NCBI GenBank assembly: GCA_047967505.1
Contig: CM106538.1
Direction: 5' to 3' (one strand)
Length of the DNA: 64,000 bases
From: Dipteris shenzhenensis
Taxonomy: Eukaryota > Polypodiophyta > Polypodiopsida > Gleicheniales
The notes beneath the pieces are model-generated. The model ran no database searches and was not told the origin of the DNA. It worked only from the letters and a program-made list of their open reading frames with translations. This document shows, piece by piece, positions 52,604 through 64,000 of this stretch. Position 1 is the stretch's first letter, and each line of letters opens with the position of its first letter. Position numbers and translations under genes: made by a program.

Positions 52604-52960
52604 GAAAGAAGAAGAAGAGAAGAAGAAGAACAGGAAGAAGAGGAACGAGACGATTGAATGGAACAAAATAGAACTACAAAGAAATATAAAAGAAGATGAA
52701 GAAGACTAAGAAGAAGATGAAGTTATGAAGAAAGTAGTATGAATGCAGCAAATCTAACTACAAAGAAAACGAAGAAGAAGATGAAGCTATGAAGAAGAAG
52801 AAGAAGCTATAAAGAAGAAGAAGAAGAAGAAAAAGAAGAAGAACAAGTTATGAATGGACCAAAGTAGAACTACAAACAAGATAAAGAAGACGAAGAAGAA
52901 GATGAAGTTATAAAGAATAAGAAGACAACTCTTGATAGAAGAAAATAGAACTGACTAAAG
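52604..52960. repeat. GAA-rich tandem repeat upstream of the synthase gene
   Basis: Three diverged units of about 85-110 bp (52656, 52739, 52852), each starting GAATGGACCAAAGTAGAACTACAAA-like and continuing into (GAA)n with GATGAAGTTATGAAGAA. On the gene strand this is a CTT/TCT-rich leader, with TTTATA words near 52808 and 52908. It holds the 5' UTR and core promoter or borders them. CT-rich leaders are common in plants; the repetition is unusual. Confidence 0.7.
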
Positions 52961-53450
52961 TAGTCCCTTTGCATTTAAGTCCTTTCGTTTTGGTTGTTGC
53001 CCCTCTTCAATTTCGCTTTACTGTCTCACTTCCTAACCCTTCTTCAATTTTGAGGGAAGTTGGACGAGTATGGAGAAAGAGGCACCCCCAAAACCAAAGA
53101 CACACCGTGAGCTCTAGCTGGCTTACCTCGTCAACAACCTTACCTCCTTCGACCCCCCCAGTGGCAAAATGTCTTTTGTCGCCATCAGGAGTTGTTGGGA
53201 TGCAAGAGAGATTTGGGGAGTCCGAAGTTTTTTGTTTTTTTGTGGGGTGAAAGTACATGCATGGTTTTGCTACATTTATGACAAGAGCCCAGTCGGTACA
53301 CCTCCTCCCTCTTTTTGGCCTAGGCCATAGTAATCGTTTGGCCTCCAAAGAGAACAATCAAGTATTTAATTATTTTTGAGTTCAAGTTTTTTTGGCATGC
53401 ATTGATTGAAGGAGCGTGTGAGTATCGCATGAAATTCTCCATCTTTTTCT
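52961..53450. other. No recognised gene
   Basis: A plus-strand segment near 53070 reads MEKEAPPKPKTHREL, stop, LAYLVNNLTSFDPPSGKMSF, which looks coding-like but matches no family I recognise. Confidence 0.35.
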
Positions 53451-53550
53451 CTCTCTCTCCTCTTCTTCTTCTTCATCCCTTCAAATCTTCCACTTTTTTC
53501 TCTCCGCCTTTTGCTCTCTCTCTCTCTCTCTCTCAGCTTGCAATTCGCCC

Positions 53551-53594
<44 letters not shown>

Positions 53595-53607
53595 TTGCAA
53601 TTCGCCC

Positions 53608-53652
<45 letters not shown>
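53451..53652. repeat. CT microsatellite with duplicated linker
   Basis: Three (CT)n runs are separated by two copies of AGCTTGCAATTCGCCCCCTT (53535 and 53592). Serine/leucine and arginine/glutamate frames are by-products. Confidence 0.85.
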
Positions 53653-53654
<2 letters not shown>

Positions 53655-54582
53655 CCTTTTCCGCTCACCATCTAGGGCAGGCCACATGAATGAAATTCAT
53701 CTTATTAATTAACGAGCTCCATCTCCTCTCCTATCTTTTCACCCTTGCCTCTCCTACCATTCTCTCCCTCTCCTTCTTAATGGGGATTACAGTGGTTTTG
53801 CCTCCTTGTCTAGCTAGCTCATACCCAAACTATAACTTTCCACCTTCATAGTTCCATTTTTCCTATACACATTGTATAAGCAAGTTACCATTTTTTCACC
53901 TTATCGAATGAAATCCACATGTTACATCCAAGTATGTGTTGTAGACTAAGCACCCATTAAATCCTTAGACGGTTTTTAAAATCAACGTTCCAATCCAAAT
54001 TCTTGACCAAATATAGTGTCTTTTTCCTTCAATAGAATCTCTATTGTGGTAGTATTGTCATGTGTGTTGGACATGTTTTTTATTGAGAGGTCATGCTGCT
54101 CTTGCGAAGCTCCATGACTTCTTTTTGGGATTACATATGATGTATGAAGAAGGCCATCCTCAATGCCACCAAAAAGGAAGGCTTACAACTTACTCATCAT
54201 ACAAGTGGCAAGACTTAGAATGCTCAACACCCATTCTCCACACAATCAATGGAATAATATGTCTAAATGGGATGATCAGGTGTAATAAGGGTTATCAATA
54301 TTAAGTTGTACGACCCTAATAGCGATGAGATTTTAAGTGACATTACAAGGGTCTTTAATTTTGGAATGAATTTAATGTCAAAGTAATTAAGACAATCCTT
54401 GGTTGCTTGAAAATGCTTCCCCTCTCATTCCTCCACACCCCATCCAACTTGGTTTGGTGCTCTATGCCCATGCATTTCGCTCCCTATGAGCTTCCTAACA
54501 GGACCAATTCCTCTCACCTTCGTAGTTTCATAGTAAAAGATTAAGAGGATTGTCCACATTGTGTTTTTTTTTGCCTTTAAAT
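53653..54582. other. No gene seen
   Basis: Intergenic sequence without recognised motifs. Confidence 0.4.
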
Positions 54583-54900
54583 GTTGGGAACTTTTCATGC
54601 CTTAGATTTAATGTTTACTTGAAATCTATCATTGTAATAAATCCATAGGAGGCTTCTTTTTACACCTTTCTTTCTTAACGTGGTCAATGAGGAGCTGCCA
54701 TGAAGAGTCTCAAATTATAGTGACTATTCTTGTTGGGAACTTTTCATGACTTAGATTTTAATGATCATTTCAAGCTTTCCATCTATTTAGTTAATAACTA
54801 TCATTGCAATAAATCCATAGGGGGCTTCTTTTCACAACTTTCTTTCTTAAAGTGGTCAATGAGGAGTTGCCATGAAGAGTCTCAACTAGTGACTATTCTT
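54583..54900. repeat. Tandem duplication, about 152-bp period
   Basis: Both copies begin GTTGGGAACTTTTCATG (54583, 54733) and share AATAAATCCATAGG, TTTCTTTCTTAA and GAAGAGTCTCAA. A small indel lies in the second copy. Confidence 0.8.
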
Positions 54901-55019
54901 TTGTTCTCCAAATGTAGAACCACAGAAGATAAGACATGCTCATCATTGCCTTTCAAGTGGGCAAGGATTGTTCAATTATTACACCAACAATGAAGAAATG
55001 ACCTTGCAAAAGCGAAGTC

Positions 55020-56560
55020 TATTAAATTTGTCTTCATCAGATGTATCTCCGGTTGTGTGACCTACCCTTAAGAGCCTCCTCCCATGCCGCCATAATAGGA
55101 CAAATGATTGATTATACAAGTATGTGTAAAGCTAATATCATTCTTTCTAACAACCATTTTGAATCCATTCAAGAGGTTCCACCACTAAGAAACTCTATGC
55201 ATATGTGCATTTAAGCTATACATTTCAAGGGTGTAATGGCTATTTTTTAATACAACATGTAATTTCAAATTTCCTTTTGTGAATAGAGTTATGTGAAATC
55301 TCAATATTTAATCCTAATGGGTTCACTAAGAAATTTTTAACATAGCATGTGCATTCATTAAAAAGGGTTCTTTCATTGGAATTTAATCCAATTTGTATAC
55401 TGTTATACTAATAGAAGGGTTTTTAAAATTGTGCATTTTATATTCTTTCATTGGGATTTGATATAGTTTCATAATTGTTATACTAATGAAGGGATTTTAC
55501 ATTTGTGCTTTTAAAAATAACTTAAATAGATTATGAAAATTATGTTACAATATCTAAGTCAAAATACCTCTCTAAAATAAGGGTCTCCAGATGGCCCTTT
55601 AAAGACATATGAACTAAAAGGTAAGACGTGCTCTCATGAGGAGTAGGCCTTATTTAATTATAACAATAAGGAAGAAACGAATTTGTGAATGTAGCATCAT
55701 TTTTATTTACTATAAAGAACTATAGACATTATCATATGTGCTCTCCATCTAGTCCCCTTGATGGACCTACTCCCCTTGATGAAGGGGTTTAAAATTGTGC
55801 TTTTAAAATTGACCTCAATAGTTTATGAAGGGTAATGTTTATTTATGTCTATGTCAAAATACCTCTCTAAAATAGGGGTATCTAGAGTGTCCCTTTAAAG
55901 ACATATGAACTAAAAGGTAAGACGTGCTCCTTGCCTTAGGCCTTATTTAATGATTATACCAAGAAGGAAGAAACGAATTTGTGGATGTAGTATAGTTTTC
56001 TTTATTATCAAAGACTTTAGACATTATCTACTCTCCATCTACTCCCTTGATGGACCTATCTCTCCTATCTTCCTTTGATGTTACCTATCTCCAAGAGCAT
56101 ATCCCCTCAATGGGACCTATCTCCAAGAGCCTCTCCACTTGCCTTAAAAGGCACCAACACCATTGACTCTAAAAATTTGTAGATAGCTCATACCATCTAT
56201 TCTAGCTACCACTTTGAATCCACTAGAAAGGTCTCATAAAAAAGGAACCCTTTATACATTTGCATTTAAGCTATAAATTCTATGACTATAACACCTTTAC
56301 CTTTCTCGACCTATAAATTTAATTTTTATGTTGTAAATATAGGTATGTAGAATCTTCTTCAAGTTATAATCCCAAGAGTTCACTAAACAATATCTAAGAT
56401 AACATACATATTAATAATAAGGAGTCTTCTTAATGGGCATTTGAATAAGATACAATTTTTGAAATTCAAACTTGTGGAAGGCTTTTGGAAATTGTCTTTT
56501 GCAAAAACTCTTGAAGTTTATTTAGAAATAGGATAAAATACGCATGTAAAAGAAGGGTAT
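55020..56560. repeat. Nested segmental duplications
   Basis: A roughly 500-bp segment at 55060-55570 recurs, more diverged, at 56110-56560 (shared: TTTGAATCCA, GCATTTAAGCTATA, TTCACTAA, followed by the CATTAAAAAGG/AATAAGGAG region). Between and overlapping them a 290-bp segment is repeated in tandem (about 55500-55785 and 55790-56075), sharing TCAAAATACCTCTCTAAAAT, GACATATGAACTAAAAGGTA and GGAAGAAACGAATTTGTG. A 70-bp repeat lies at 55390-55510. No coding content recognised. Confidence 0.7.
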
Positions 56561-56815
56561 TTCTGTTATCCCTTTAAATGCATGTGCTATCTACGTTTTC
56601 ATTTTACATAGCTACCCCCCCTCCCCCATTGGTTTTTTAAATTTAAAGTCTATGTATGTGCTATTTTTAGACTATGTAGTCCAAATTTCAAAATAGAATA
56701 TGGAAAAAGGAACAAGAAAGATGTTAAAAAATTGTGGCCAAGGGTTCCTCCTCATCCTGCTCCTCCTCTTATTCTTCCATGCTCCCACTCCTAGCTGGCT
56801 CGACTCCATGTACCT

Positions 56816-57435
56816 TCGATTAAGGCCATAATAAGGAGCCACCCTAAGTCCAAGAGAGTCACTGTGGACAATGCAATTCCATAACAAACATGAACTTCTA
56901 TAAAACATTAATATCTCTAAAGTGGAACACCTTCAAGGCAAATAAACAATGTGTTATTGATGTACTTCAACCATAAAACATTAATAGCTCTAAAGTGGAA
57001 CGTCATCAAGGCAAATAAACAATGTGTTGCAGTTATATTTCATTATGCATAAATCAGACCAATAATACCTCGAAGCATAGGCTAGTAGATTTATAAAACC
57101 CATATGGTCCATGGTGCACCACACCTATGTGCCATACTATTTCCAACTTGGAAACGTGACAATAGTACTCCACTCAACCAATTTAGAAACGTGACAATAG
57201 TATTTCCAACTTGGAAACGTGACAATAGTACTCCACTCAACCAATCAACTCTCCTACAAGCAAATCAAAGACAAAAAAATTAGTATTAGTTACTCTTATT
57301 ATAAGTTGCACAATAAAATTCAAAGCTCATCATTGAAATTACTTTGGATCAAGGCCATAATAAGTAGCCACCTTAAGTCCAAAAGAGTTGATGCAGACAA
57401 TGCAACAGGCCATAACAAACATGGACTTCAATAAG
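56816..57435. repeat. Interspersed and tandem short repeats
   Basis: An 86-bp segment AAGGCCATAATAAG-AGCCACC...AACAAACATG-ACTT occurs at 56822 and 57350. Between them lie a 71-bp tandem repeat (56903/56974, CTCTAAAGTGGAAC) and a repeat with TTGGAAACGTGACAATAGTA (57148, 57212; partial at 57184). Confidence 0.75.
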
Positions 57436-60400
57436 AACATGCCATTGTAGATGTGTGGGCATTGCACAATGCTATCCACCAAAGGGAAGAAAGACCAAAT
57501 CAACTACCAAAGACTTAGATCTCCCTTTCTAACATACTCACATCCATTTGGCCTTGCAACCAACATATGCTCATAAATTTTTGCATATAATGGATTAATG
57601 GATTCTTCATCTGTGCTAGTAAATCTTACCCAATAGCAATGTTACAATGGTTGTAATGTAGTTGTGGTCTCTAAAAAGGGTGGCATCAACATATGCAGGC
57701 TCTTTCACATATAAAAACAAGGAGGCCTTTTTCAACAGTTGTTTTCCCCTAGCCACTGAGTTTAAAAGTTTGACTTAAATAAGGCTAAGCATGACCATAT
57801 GTCAACTTAATCAAATCTTGGGAACTCTATGCAACATGCTCATAAAAGAGGATGAGTCTTCATCACTGGTGTGCTTGGTAACCTGAAATTTCCTTCTCCC
57901 AATTTACAAAGCACCACCAACACCCTAAAACTAATACCAACATAATCAAAGTAAGTATTGTCAAACTTTCTACGTGATAAACACTTGTTTTCCTAGGGAT
58001 AGTGCCTTGCTCTCCCACCTTTGTGTGCTTATGCAACTCCTTCTCTCTCTCAAGAACATGGTCATGCTTCATATTAGTCCACCATGGCAAATTCTCCCAT
58101 CCCCACTTACTAAGGCTATGCATAGGGGGGGGAGACACATGCATGTGTCCCCATTGCTCAATATCACCCACTACCTAGCTAGCATAGGGATTGATGCTAC
58201 ATGACCCTTTCCCTCAAGTAAACAAAGAACCTACATGGCAATACCACCCATGGAAATTTTCCAAATTCCATAAAATGGAAATTCTTAAGTAATTTTAGAT
58301 TTTTGGAAGAGGGACCACTATGCATACCTTAACACAAGCATCTGTGTAGCCATCTAAACTAAATTAAGCTTCTTTAAGGCCAAAAATTTCCTCACTCCTT
58401 TCATTTTTCTTTGATCTACTCTCCAAAGGAAACATGTACTTTTGGGCCTCTATCTTGACCTCTCATAGTAACCATATGATGTACAATTAGTAGAAACACC
58501 AATACCCCCAAGGAGTTCGACATAATCCTATAGCAGCTATTGGAAAATTTGCCAAGTTTTGTCTAGCAAGCCTTCTCTTCTCAACCAAATGTATCATAGA
58601 GTAGACAATAGTACATAAGAATCAAACTTTTTTTTGTGTGATATGCAACATAACATATCTCTAAAAACCATCCCAACCCACTATGTCTAGACATGATCCC
58701 AGTAAAAGCCATAGCACCTTGTTTGTATTGGTGCATCATACATACAATGCAAGCATGTTCAACTTCTCTAAAGTGGCATAGCTCTCTAGATCCAACATAA
58801 GGGCCAACACTTTTGCTAGCCACTCATCTACAAGCCTTGGATCGATAATATTAAGGATCGAATCAAATAGATTAAGTTAGCAAGATGAAATGATAGGATA
58901 TCTAAATATTTAGCTTTAGAGTTTATAAGGAAAACAAGCACTTTCCTTTCCTATTATATCCCCATATTGACTAGCTAGTTCTCCAAGATCCACCTCCAAT
59001 TTTTGCAGTTCAACATTTGACATGGTAAGTGTTGCTTGCTCAAGCTTGATTCCAAGTTCTTGAGTTAACTCAACCTATTAAAAAAACAACAAGCCTTTTT
59101 AAAATTAGCAACGAACATGTTATGACCTATATTTTCAAACAATTATGAATAGGACTTACATTGTATACCAACTTGCCAAGGTATCTTCTTATACAAAGAT
59201 ACCATGGCTACCTCCCTTTGATGTGCTTTTTTAGTCATGTTGCAATGAGATGGCGACCAAAGCATGGGTATTCATGCTAATACAACATATAAAATCAAGT
59301 TAGCAAGATCAATGACTTTATAATGTTTCTCTCTTTCATTTGAAAACTGCTACTTTGTTGTAGCCAGCCACGGCATAGTACCATGATCCCCATCCAAACA
59401 TAAAAGATCCTATTTGAGAGCGAGTGAAAGTCAAATTGTGCCTAGACTTCTACCTCAAACTCATCATTTATGAATCACTAAATGGGGTCCAAATCTGCCA
59501 TAACATCAACATGCCATGACATTCGCATACGTCTTCTCCTCTTGCATGTCCGAACTGAGACAATAAATGCCCCTTGATCTTGGAGATACCCCTCTTTTCC
59601 AAATGCCACCTTCAAGCCTAAAATGCCATCTCATAATCTCTTACCTTTGCGTAAGGGATGGGCCTACACAAGGAAATAGGGGGTCGCTAAAAACATAAAA
59701 AAAGTCTAGTCCTCTAAAGTATATCTTCTCCCCTAGCCAAATCAAATCTATTCTCATCCATAAACTGATTCTTAGAAGGTGGCATATCAAATTGGACATG
59801 TATGGCACAATCTCCAAGCATGCCTCCTAAGGTGCAGGAGAGTGATCCAACTTTGTCTTTCATCTCTCATACATCAAAACACTCCTACATATTGATATAG
59901 GAGATAGATGAAACCTTCTTGATGATGTCCACCACCACTGAATAGAGCCCTCTTCTCTACACCATTTCCCAACCCCACTTGTCCTATTTGTTTCCACCTT
60001 GTTTTGCACCACTTGCAAAGCTAATTATCGACATGGGCATCATAACATGCATCAATTATAGACATAATTTTATTTTTTTTCTAGAACATGCTATCTCTAT
60101 TATTGTTTTGGGACTGTGTATATCTCCTTTAGGGAGGACCATCTTCTCTTTGAAACAATAAAATAAAGTGTCATTAACCTCTTTGCAAGCTAATTTAATT
60201 TGTATGCAATTTGTTCCCAGCCAAATTTGGCAAAAGTGCATAGAAATTCATTTTTTTTTAGTAACTCTTTCCCTATGGTTGCATGTAATTTGGCTAGAAA
60301 CAAATTTCATAGAAATGAAATTTAATTTAGTACCTCTTTCCCTATCGGTGCATGCAACGAATAAGAAAATTAATCTAAATCAAAAGGATTTGAGGAGGGG

Positions 60401-60940
60401 CACTAGAGAAATAGATGAGCCACTATGGAGTTTGTGATTGTTTGATTCTTTTACACCTTTTAATAAATGAGAGATACACCTCTTCATAGCATTTAGAATG
60501 CATGGACTTATCGCTATATTAAAGAATCAGATTTAATGGAGATTTAATGAATACATGTAAATCTTATAGTATTCATTACCATCTAGGGACACACAATACA
60601 AGGTTGCACTGTTGTGCAATGCAATGTTCAAACAAAGTCCATGCTCTTCCATTACTTTTTTGATCCATAAACATGATAATTTTGAGAACAAAATGTAGAT
60701 AAAATCCAACATTTTACTTAGATCAAACCACTTTTTTACCAAAAAGGCTCCAATTTGAGGTGTGCTTGAAGTCTCATATTGTAGATTTGGACACCTTGGG
60801 CATCCTTTTTTTATGTGTAGACTTTTGCATTTGAATTTCCATACCCACAATCTTAGAAGAGCCAATTCAAACATCATTACTGATTTATCATGCACCTCTA
60901 CAATCATATGACTATTTAACAATAGGGTGGAATAATTATC
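57436..60940. other. Long stretch without recognised gene
   Basis: Scanned on both strands; no protein family recognised. A palindrome ACACATGCATGTGT lies at 58134. A roughly 85-bp imperfect repeat of CTTTCCCTAT-GTGCATG type lies at 60260-60355. Confidence 0.4.
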
Positions 60941-60948
60941 AAGAACTT

Positions 60949-61260
60949 AAGGGGAGTATGTCATGTGCATGGACTTATCTGAGGTGTTCTTTAGGCACAT
61001 AGGACTAGGTTAGGAAGCCTAGGGAGGCTTGGGTCTAGGCAGGTGATTCTCAAGTTGAGGTACAAGGGCACGGATGGATTCGGATTCGAATTAGGACTTT
61101 TGATATTTTTAACAATTTTAACGAGTGTTTAACACATTGGGCTCGAGCCTATATAAGGAGCCTAGGGGATCAGCTTTTAGTGGGTATGTTAGAGCTAGTT
61201 CAGCACTTCATTGCCATTCTAGATCCTTGATCATGTTGTGAATGTGCCCGATCCATGTCC
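60949..61260 (+). repeat. Candidate solo LTR or LTR end
   Basis: TTAAGGGGAGTA (60949-60960) is a typical copia polypurine tract and is followed at once by TGTCATGTGCATGG, a plausible LTR start. A canonical CCTATATAAGGAG TATA region lies at 61151, 190 bp into the LTR. No pol end is visible upstream and no second LTR is present. The right edge is arbitrary. Confidence 0.5.
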
Positions 61261-62651
61261 ATGGGGAGCCACCTAGTGGTATGGGATACCAAGCTAGTTA
61301 GCATTTGGTTGGGAGATGTGCCAACAATCTTCACACTCTCTCCTAATGGGGACCCCTCCATAAAGCCAAATCCTCCAAGAACCCAAGAGAGTAAGACATG
61401 GGTTCAGATCTGGGGCCACTCTGAATCCTTTCCGTGCTCCACATATCTTATGATTGTGACAGGCTGAAAGGAATGCCCAAGAGAATGTCATATGAAGGTT
61501 TACACAACCTGCCATCTGACTGAACATTAAAGACAACGGCATCCTCGTGTGCTCGTTGAAAGGCTATGACCTGAAGTGGAATGCCTATCCTTGAGAAAGC
61601 CCCCATCCAAGTAGAACAAACAACCAGCCTGTCATCTGTATCTACCAAATCCTCAGATTAGGCTGCATCGATTACTGCTCTCGTGTCTGCGGTGCCATCT
61701 AGCCCACTCTACAAAAAGTTCCTTATAGGCCTCTTGAGCTGACTAATGCAATCCAAGAAATGCACCCACACAAGCAAACATGCCACGCTATGGTCAGTAA
61801 AATTTGGTTAACAATTACTATCTCGGAGGCCAGATCCAGTTTAGGAGCTTGCCAGCCCTTCCTCAATATTTCCCCTTCCCACCCCTTCCCTAACCCCCCA
61901 ATTGGAGACCTACCATTCCCACCTCCTAATCCCTCCGTCATGTGTGCTTGCTTCCCTCTGCTTGCTTCCCACTCTCTCCTTATCACTCTCTCCTGTGCAT
62001 GCAAGATGTAGATGAAGGTGTATCTGCTTGATGTGATGTCCATGCATCTGCATGCCCACCTCTCGTCCTAAGGTCCTTCCTGGTCTAGAAATGTGACATT
62101 TCTTAAGTGGCTTGCATGGGAAGCTAAGAAGGGATAGAGATGAAGTAAGGTATATATAATGAGGAAGATGTTATCTCAAAGAAGCAAAGCATCATCTATG
62201 GCTATGGCTCCCTTCCAATTCTTCTTGTTTGTTTGTTGTGATTTTGCCTCTACATCTGCATGCTCACTTTGCATCTACCTCTTTCTCTCCCTCCTATTGA
62301 TGCTAGATATATATGACATTTCTTTTCAACATGTCTTGCAAGGGCCATGGAAACCTAAAGAATTTCCTTGTATTGAGGATGTTCACACACTAAGAGGTGC
62401 CCATCGTTGGATGGTTGATTGAACCAATAGGAGGTGATTGTTTTAACTATGGACGGGTAATAAGTGGGCATCTAATTACACACACATCACCCATGACCAA
62501 ACATTCCTCTCCTACATGCACTTTAGGTCTTATCCTTGGAAAGCCCTTCCATGGGTAGCCATGGCTGTGAAGATCCACATTGCTGTGATACAAAAGAGAG
62601 CAATTTTTACAGTGCGCCAGGACGCCATGCACCTATTTTGCAAGGTAATGC
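61261..62651. other. No recognised gene
   Basis: Open frames at 61255-61467 (+), 61448-61648 (-) and 61760-62011 (+) show no family resemblance. Confidence 0.4.
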
Positions 62652-63128
62652 ATGATTTTCACTACACCCATCGCCCTTAAATCATGTGACCCACGAGTTT
62701 TGGTGTTTCCATGTAGGAGAAGGCATCGATCAAAACATGGGAGAACTAAAACCAGACTTGGAAAAATGAATAATGCCACAAGAGACGTGCCAATGGGGAA
62801 ATTTCCAAAACTTTCACTTTTGATATTCACGAGAAGGCCTATTTTTCACTTTCGAAGTGGAATGGATACTAAGCCCTACCCCCTTAGGGGGCAGGCCCAA
62901 CAAAATTTCCTCCTCTCTTGTTCTTCTCCCTTACCAAGGGTGGAACATATTATCCAATTCCTCCTTCATCATAGTGCTAGCTCTGATACAAAAATGGGAG
63001 AGCCTTTTAAAGGATTCCACCTGGAAGGATACCACTATCAAGCTACCTTGACGAAATCCAAAAAGTTCATGATCTTTTTTGGCCATCGAGACAAAGCTTG
63101 CAAAGCCTTAGGGCGTCTATGGCACTGA
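62652..63128 (+). CDS. Hypothetical 158-residue open frame, doubtful
   Basis: An ATG-started frame without recognised domain, basic at the N-terminus (CRRRHRSKHGRTKTRLGK). It overlaps TTTGTATCAGAGCTAGC on the minus strand (62976-62992), one base off a copia primer-binding site, so the region may be a retrotransposon leader/LTR junction and the frame fortuitous. Reported for completeness. Confidence 0.2.
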   Translation: MIFTTPIALKSCDPRVLVFPCRRRHRSKHGRTKTRLGKMNNATRDVPMGKFPKLSLLIFTRRPIFHFRSGMDTKPYPLRGQAQQNFLLSCSSPLPRVEHIIQFLLHHSASSDTKMGEPFKGFHLEGYHYQATLTKSKKFMIFFGHRDKACKALGRLWH

Positions 63129-63359
63129 TGCTACTTTTCTGTAGCCTAGAAGTCTAAAGTTAGCTATCTATACATACCTCCTCTTTGTAGTTTTTTTTCC
63201 ATTTAATACAATTTAGGTTTTTCTAAGCAAAAAAAAGATGAACAGGGTTCAGGTGGCCTGCCTTTTTTGTTTGGTTGCTGATGGTTTTTCCTCTTCTTTT
63301 TTTTGTGAAGAGGTTGTGCTTTTATTGCAAGCCTTTTTTGGGGGGGCATGGTTGAATTG

Positions 63360-64000
63360 TTAGTGCAATGAAGTATAAATGAGTGAGTGACCTGACCAAT
63401 ATAAAAAATATGTCCCATGTGTATTCTTGGTTGATGTTGACCTTGTCCATATATGGTCAATAGTGGACCCATGGATAGTTGTGGGTACTATAATGAGTTG
63501 TTTCATGTTGTGTTGCATGAATTGTAATAGGTTTGATATGTTTGTGTTGCTGGAGTTGTAGTTAATATTGAAATTGCCTACAATGTATGTTTCTATGTTA
63601 GTTGGTATTTTCTTGTACAAATCTTGCAATATTTGAATGAGGGCGACTATTTTTGCTTGTGGGGATTTGTACACATTTATTATCACTACTTGTTTATTGA
63701 AATCTTTTTCCAAAGTTGTGATTAGGCATTCACAACCGTGCATGTCAATGTTTATTGTATGCACAATTTTGAAAAAAAAATTAAAGTATGTAGCAAGGCC
63801 CAAACCTTGGGTTGTCATGATGTTGTCACACCTTGGTAGTGTTATGTTGTTTGATGAATGGGTGTGGGTTTCCTACAGGCATAGTATTGATGCATCCATG
63901 ATGGCTTGGGAATGCATGATGTCTTGTTTATGGCAGTGAAAAGACCTGGTGTTCAAACTTTGTAATGTGTTCATAATGTTCTCTTCGCTTGTGAGATTTT
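63360..64000 (-). pseudogene. Endonuclease/exonuclease/phosphatase domain of a transposon, truncated by the window
   Basis: The minus strand is open from the window edge except for one TAG. It shows LNTRSFHCHKQDIMHSQAI, then ILCL, stop, ETHTH (the QET catalytic glutamate block), GLGLATYF, VVIINVYKSPQ near 63670, TYIVGNFNIN near 63570 (GDFN with D changed to N), PTTIHGSTIDHIW near 63450 and YWSGHSLIY near 63385 (SDH with D changed to G). This is the EEP-fold nuclease used by non-LTR retrotransposons and by Helentron-type rolling-circle elements. The compact PTT..GS.IDHIW style and stop soon after SDH favour a Helentron-like C-terminal nuclease. Two of the catalytic acids are lost. Confidence 0.75.

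Noticed and set aside
52193-52657. A 154-codon glutamate/glycine-rich plus frame
   Set aside because: Antisense shadow of the ketoacyl-CoA synthase N-terminus.
52604-52666. Upstream extension of the synthase by 21 residues
   Set aside because: The frame is open but its first codon is not ATG; the ATG at 52603 (ATGGCTCC context) starts a normal membrane anchor.
53366-53689. Arginine/glutamate-rich minus frame and serine/leucine-rich plus frame
   Set aside because: CT microsatellite.
57863-58171. A 102-codon minus frame
   Set aside because: No domain, no family resemblance, AT-rich surroundings.
62976-62992. Minus-strand TTTGTATCAGAGCTAGC as a copia primer-binding site
   Set aside because: One base off the canonical core and no LTR boundary or coding region confirmed on either side.
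1-64000. tRNA, rRNA, CRISPR, operons, bacterial promoters or ribosome-binding sites
   Set aside because: None seen; the window is plant nuclear DNA and such prokaryotic features are not expected.

Overview
This window is nuclear DNA of a land plant with a large, repeat-dominated genome. The reasons are a plant-type 3-ketoacyl-CoA synthase gene, Ty1/copia elements primed by initiator tRNA-Met (the PBS core TGGTATCAGAGC recurs), Ty3/gypsy chromoviruses with a C-terminal chromodomain, a CACTA-like DNA transposon end, AT-rich spacers and many microsatellites. The gene sparseness and an animal/early-plant-style endonuclease domain at the right edge fit a fern, gymnosperm or bryophyte at least as well as a flowering plant, but the sequence alone does not decide this.

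Layout. 1-8.3 kb: an LTR fragment inserted in a gypsy RT fragment, then a nearly complete but decayed Ty3/gypsy chromovirus on the minus strand (766-8305) whose two LTRs differ in their U3 part. 9.8-11.4 kb: the 3' end of a second chromovirus, with a striking array of W-box palindromes in its LTR. 11.4-15 kb: a minisatellite, several short tandem duplications and a CT-rich block. 15-26.2 kb: a graveyard of Ty1/copia pieces: an LTR end plus PBS, two gag remnants in opposite orientation, an integrase piece, an RT piece, and a deleted element with both LTRs. 26.4-27.4 kb: a purine-rich degenerate satellite. 28.7-39.4 kb: a probable CACTA element into which a young Ty1/copia element (29721-34130, 201-bp LTRs with 2 differences, TSD TTTGT) has inserted; that copia element lacks integrase. 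41.9-49.7 kb: unrecognised decayed multi-exon genes, a divergent pair of related small genes, and an inverted duplication of a gene end. 51.2-52.6 kb: the only intact host gene recognised, a 451-residue 3-ketoacyl-CoA synthase on the minus strand. 53-63 kb: microsatellites and nested tandem or segmental duplications with no recognised gene except a possible solo LTR. 63.4-64 kb: an endonuclease/exonuclease/phosphatase domain pseudogene running off the right edge.

No operon-like cooperation exists here. The transposon genes served their own replication. The host synthase would make very-long-chain fatty acids for cuticular wax, sphingolipid or suberin. The more interesting signals are regulatory or structural: the W-box hairpin array, a heat-shock-element/TATA module present in two opposite-oriented copies, a hairpin-forming gene duplication, and the unrecognised gene families at 42-49 kb.
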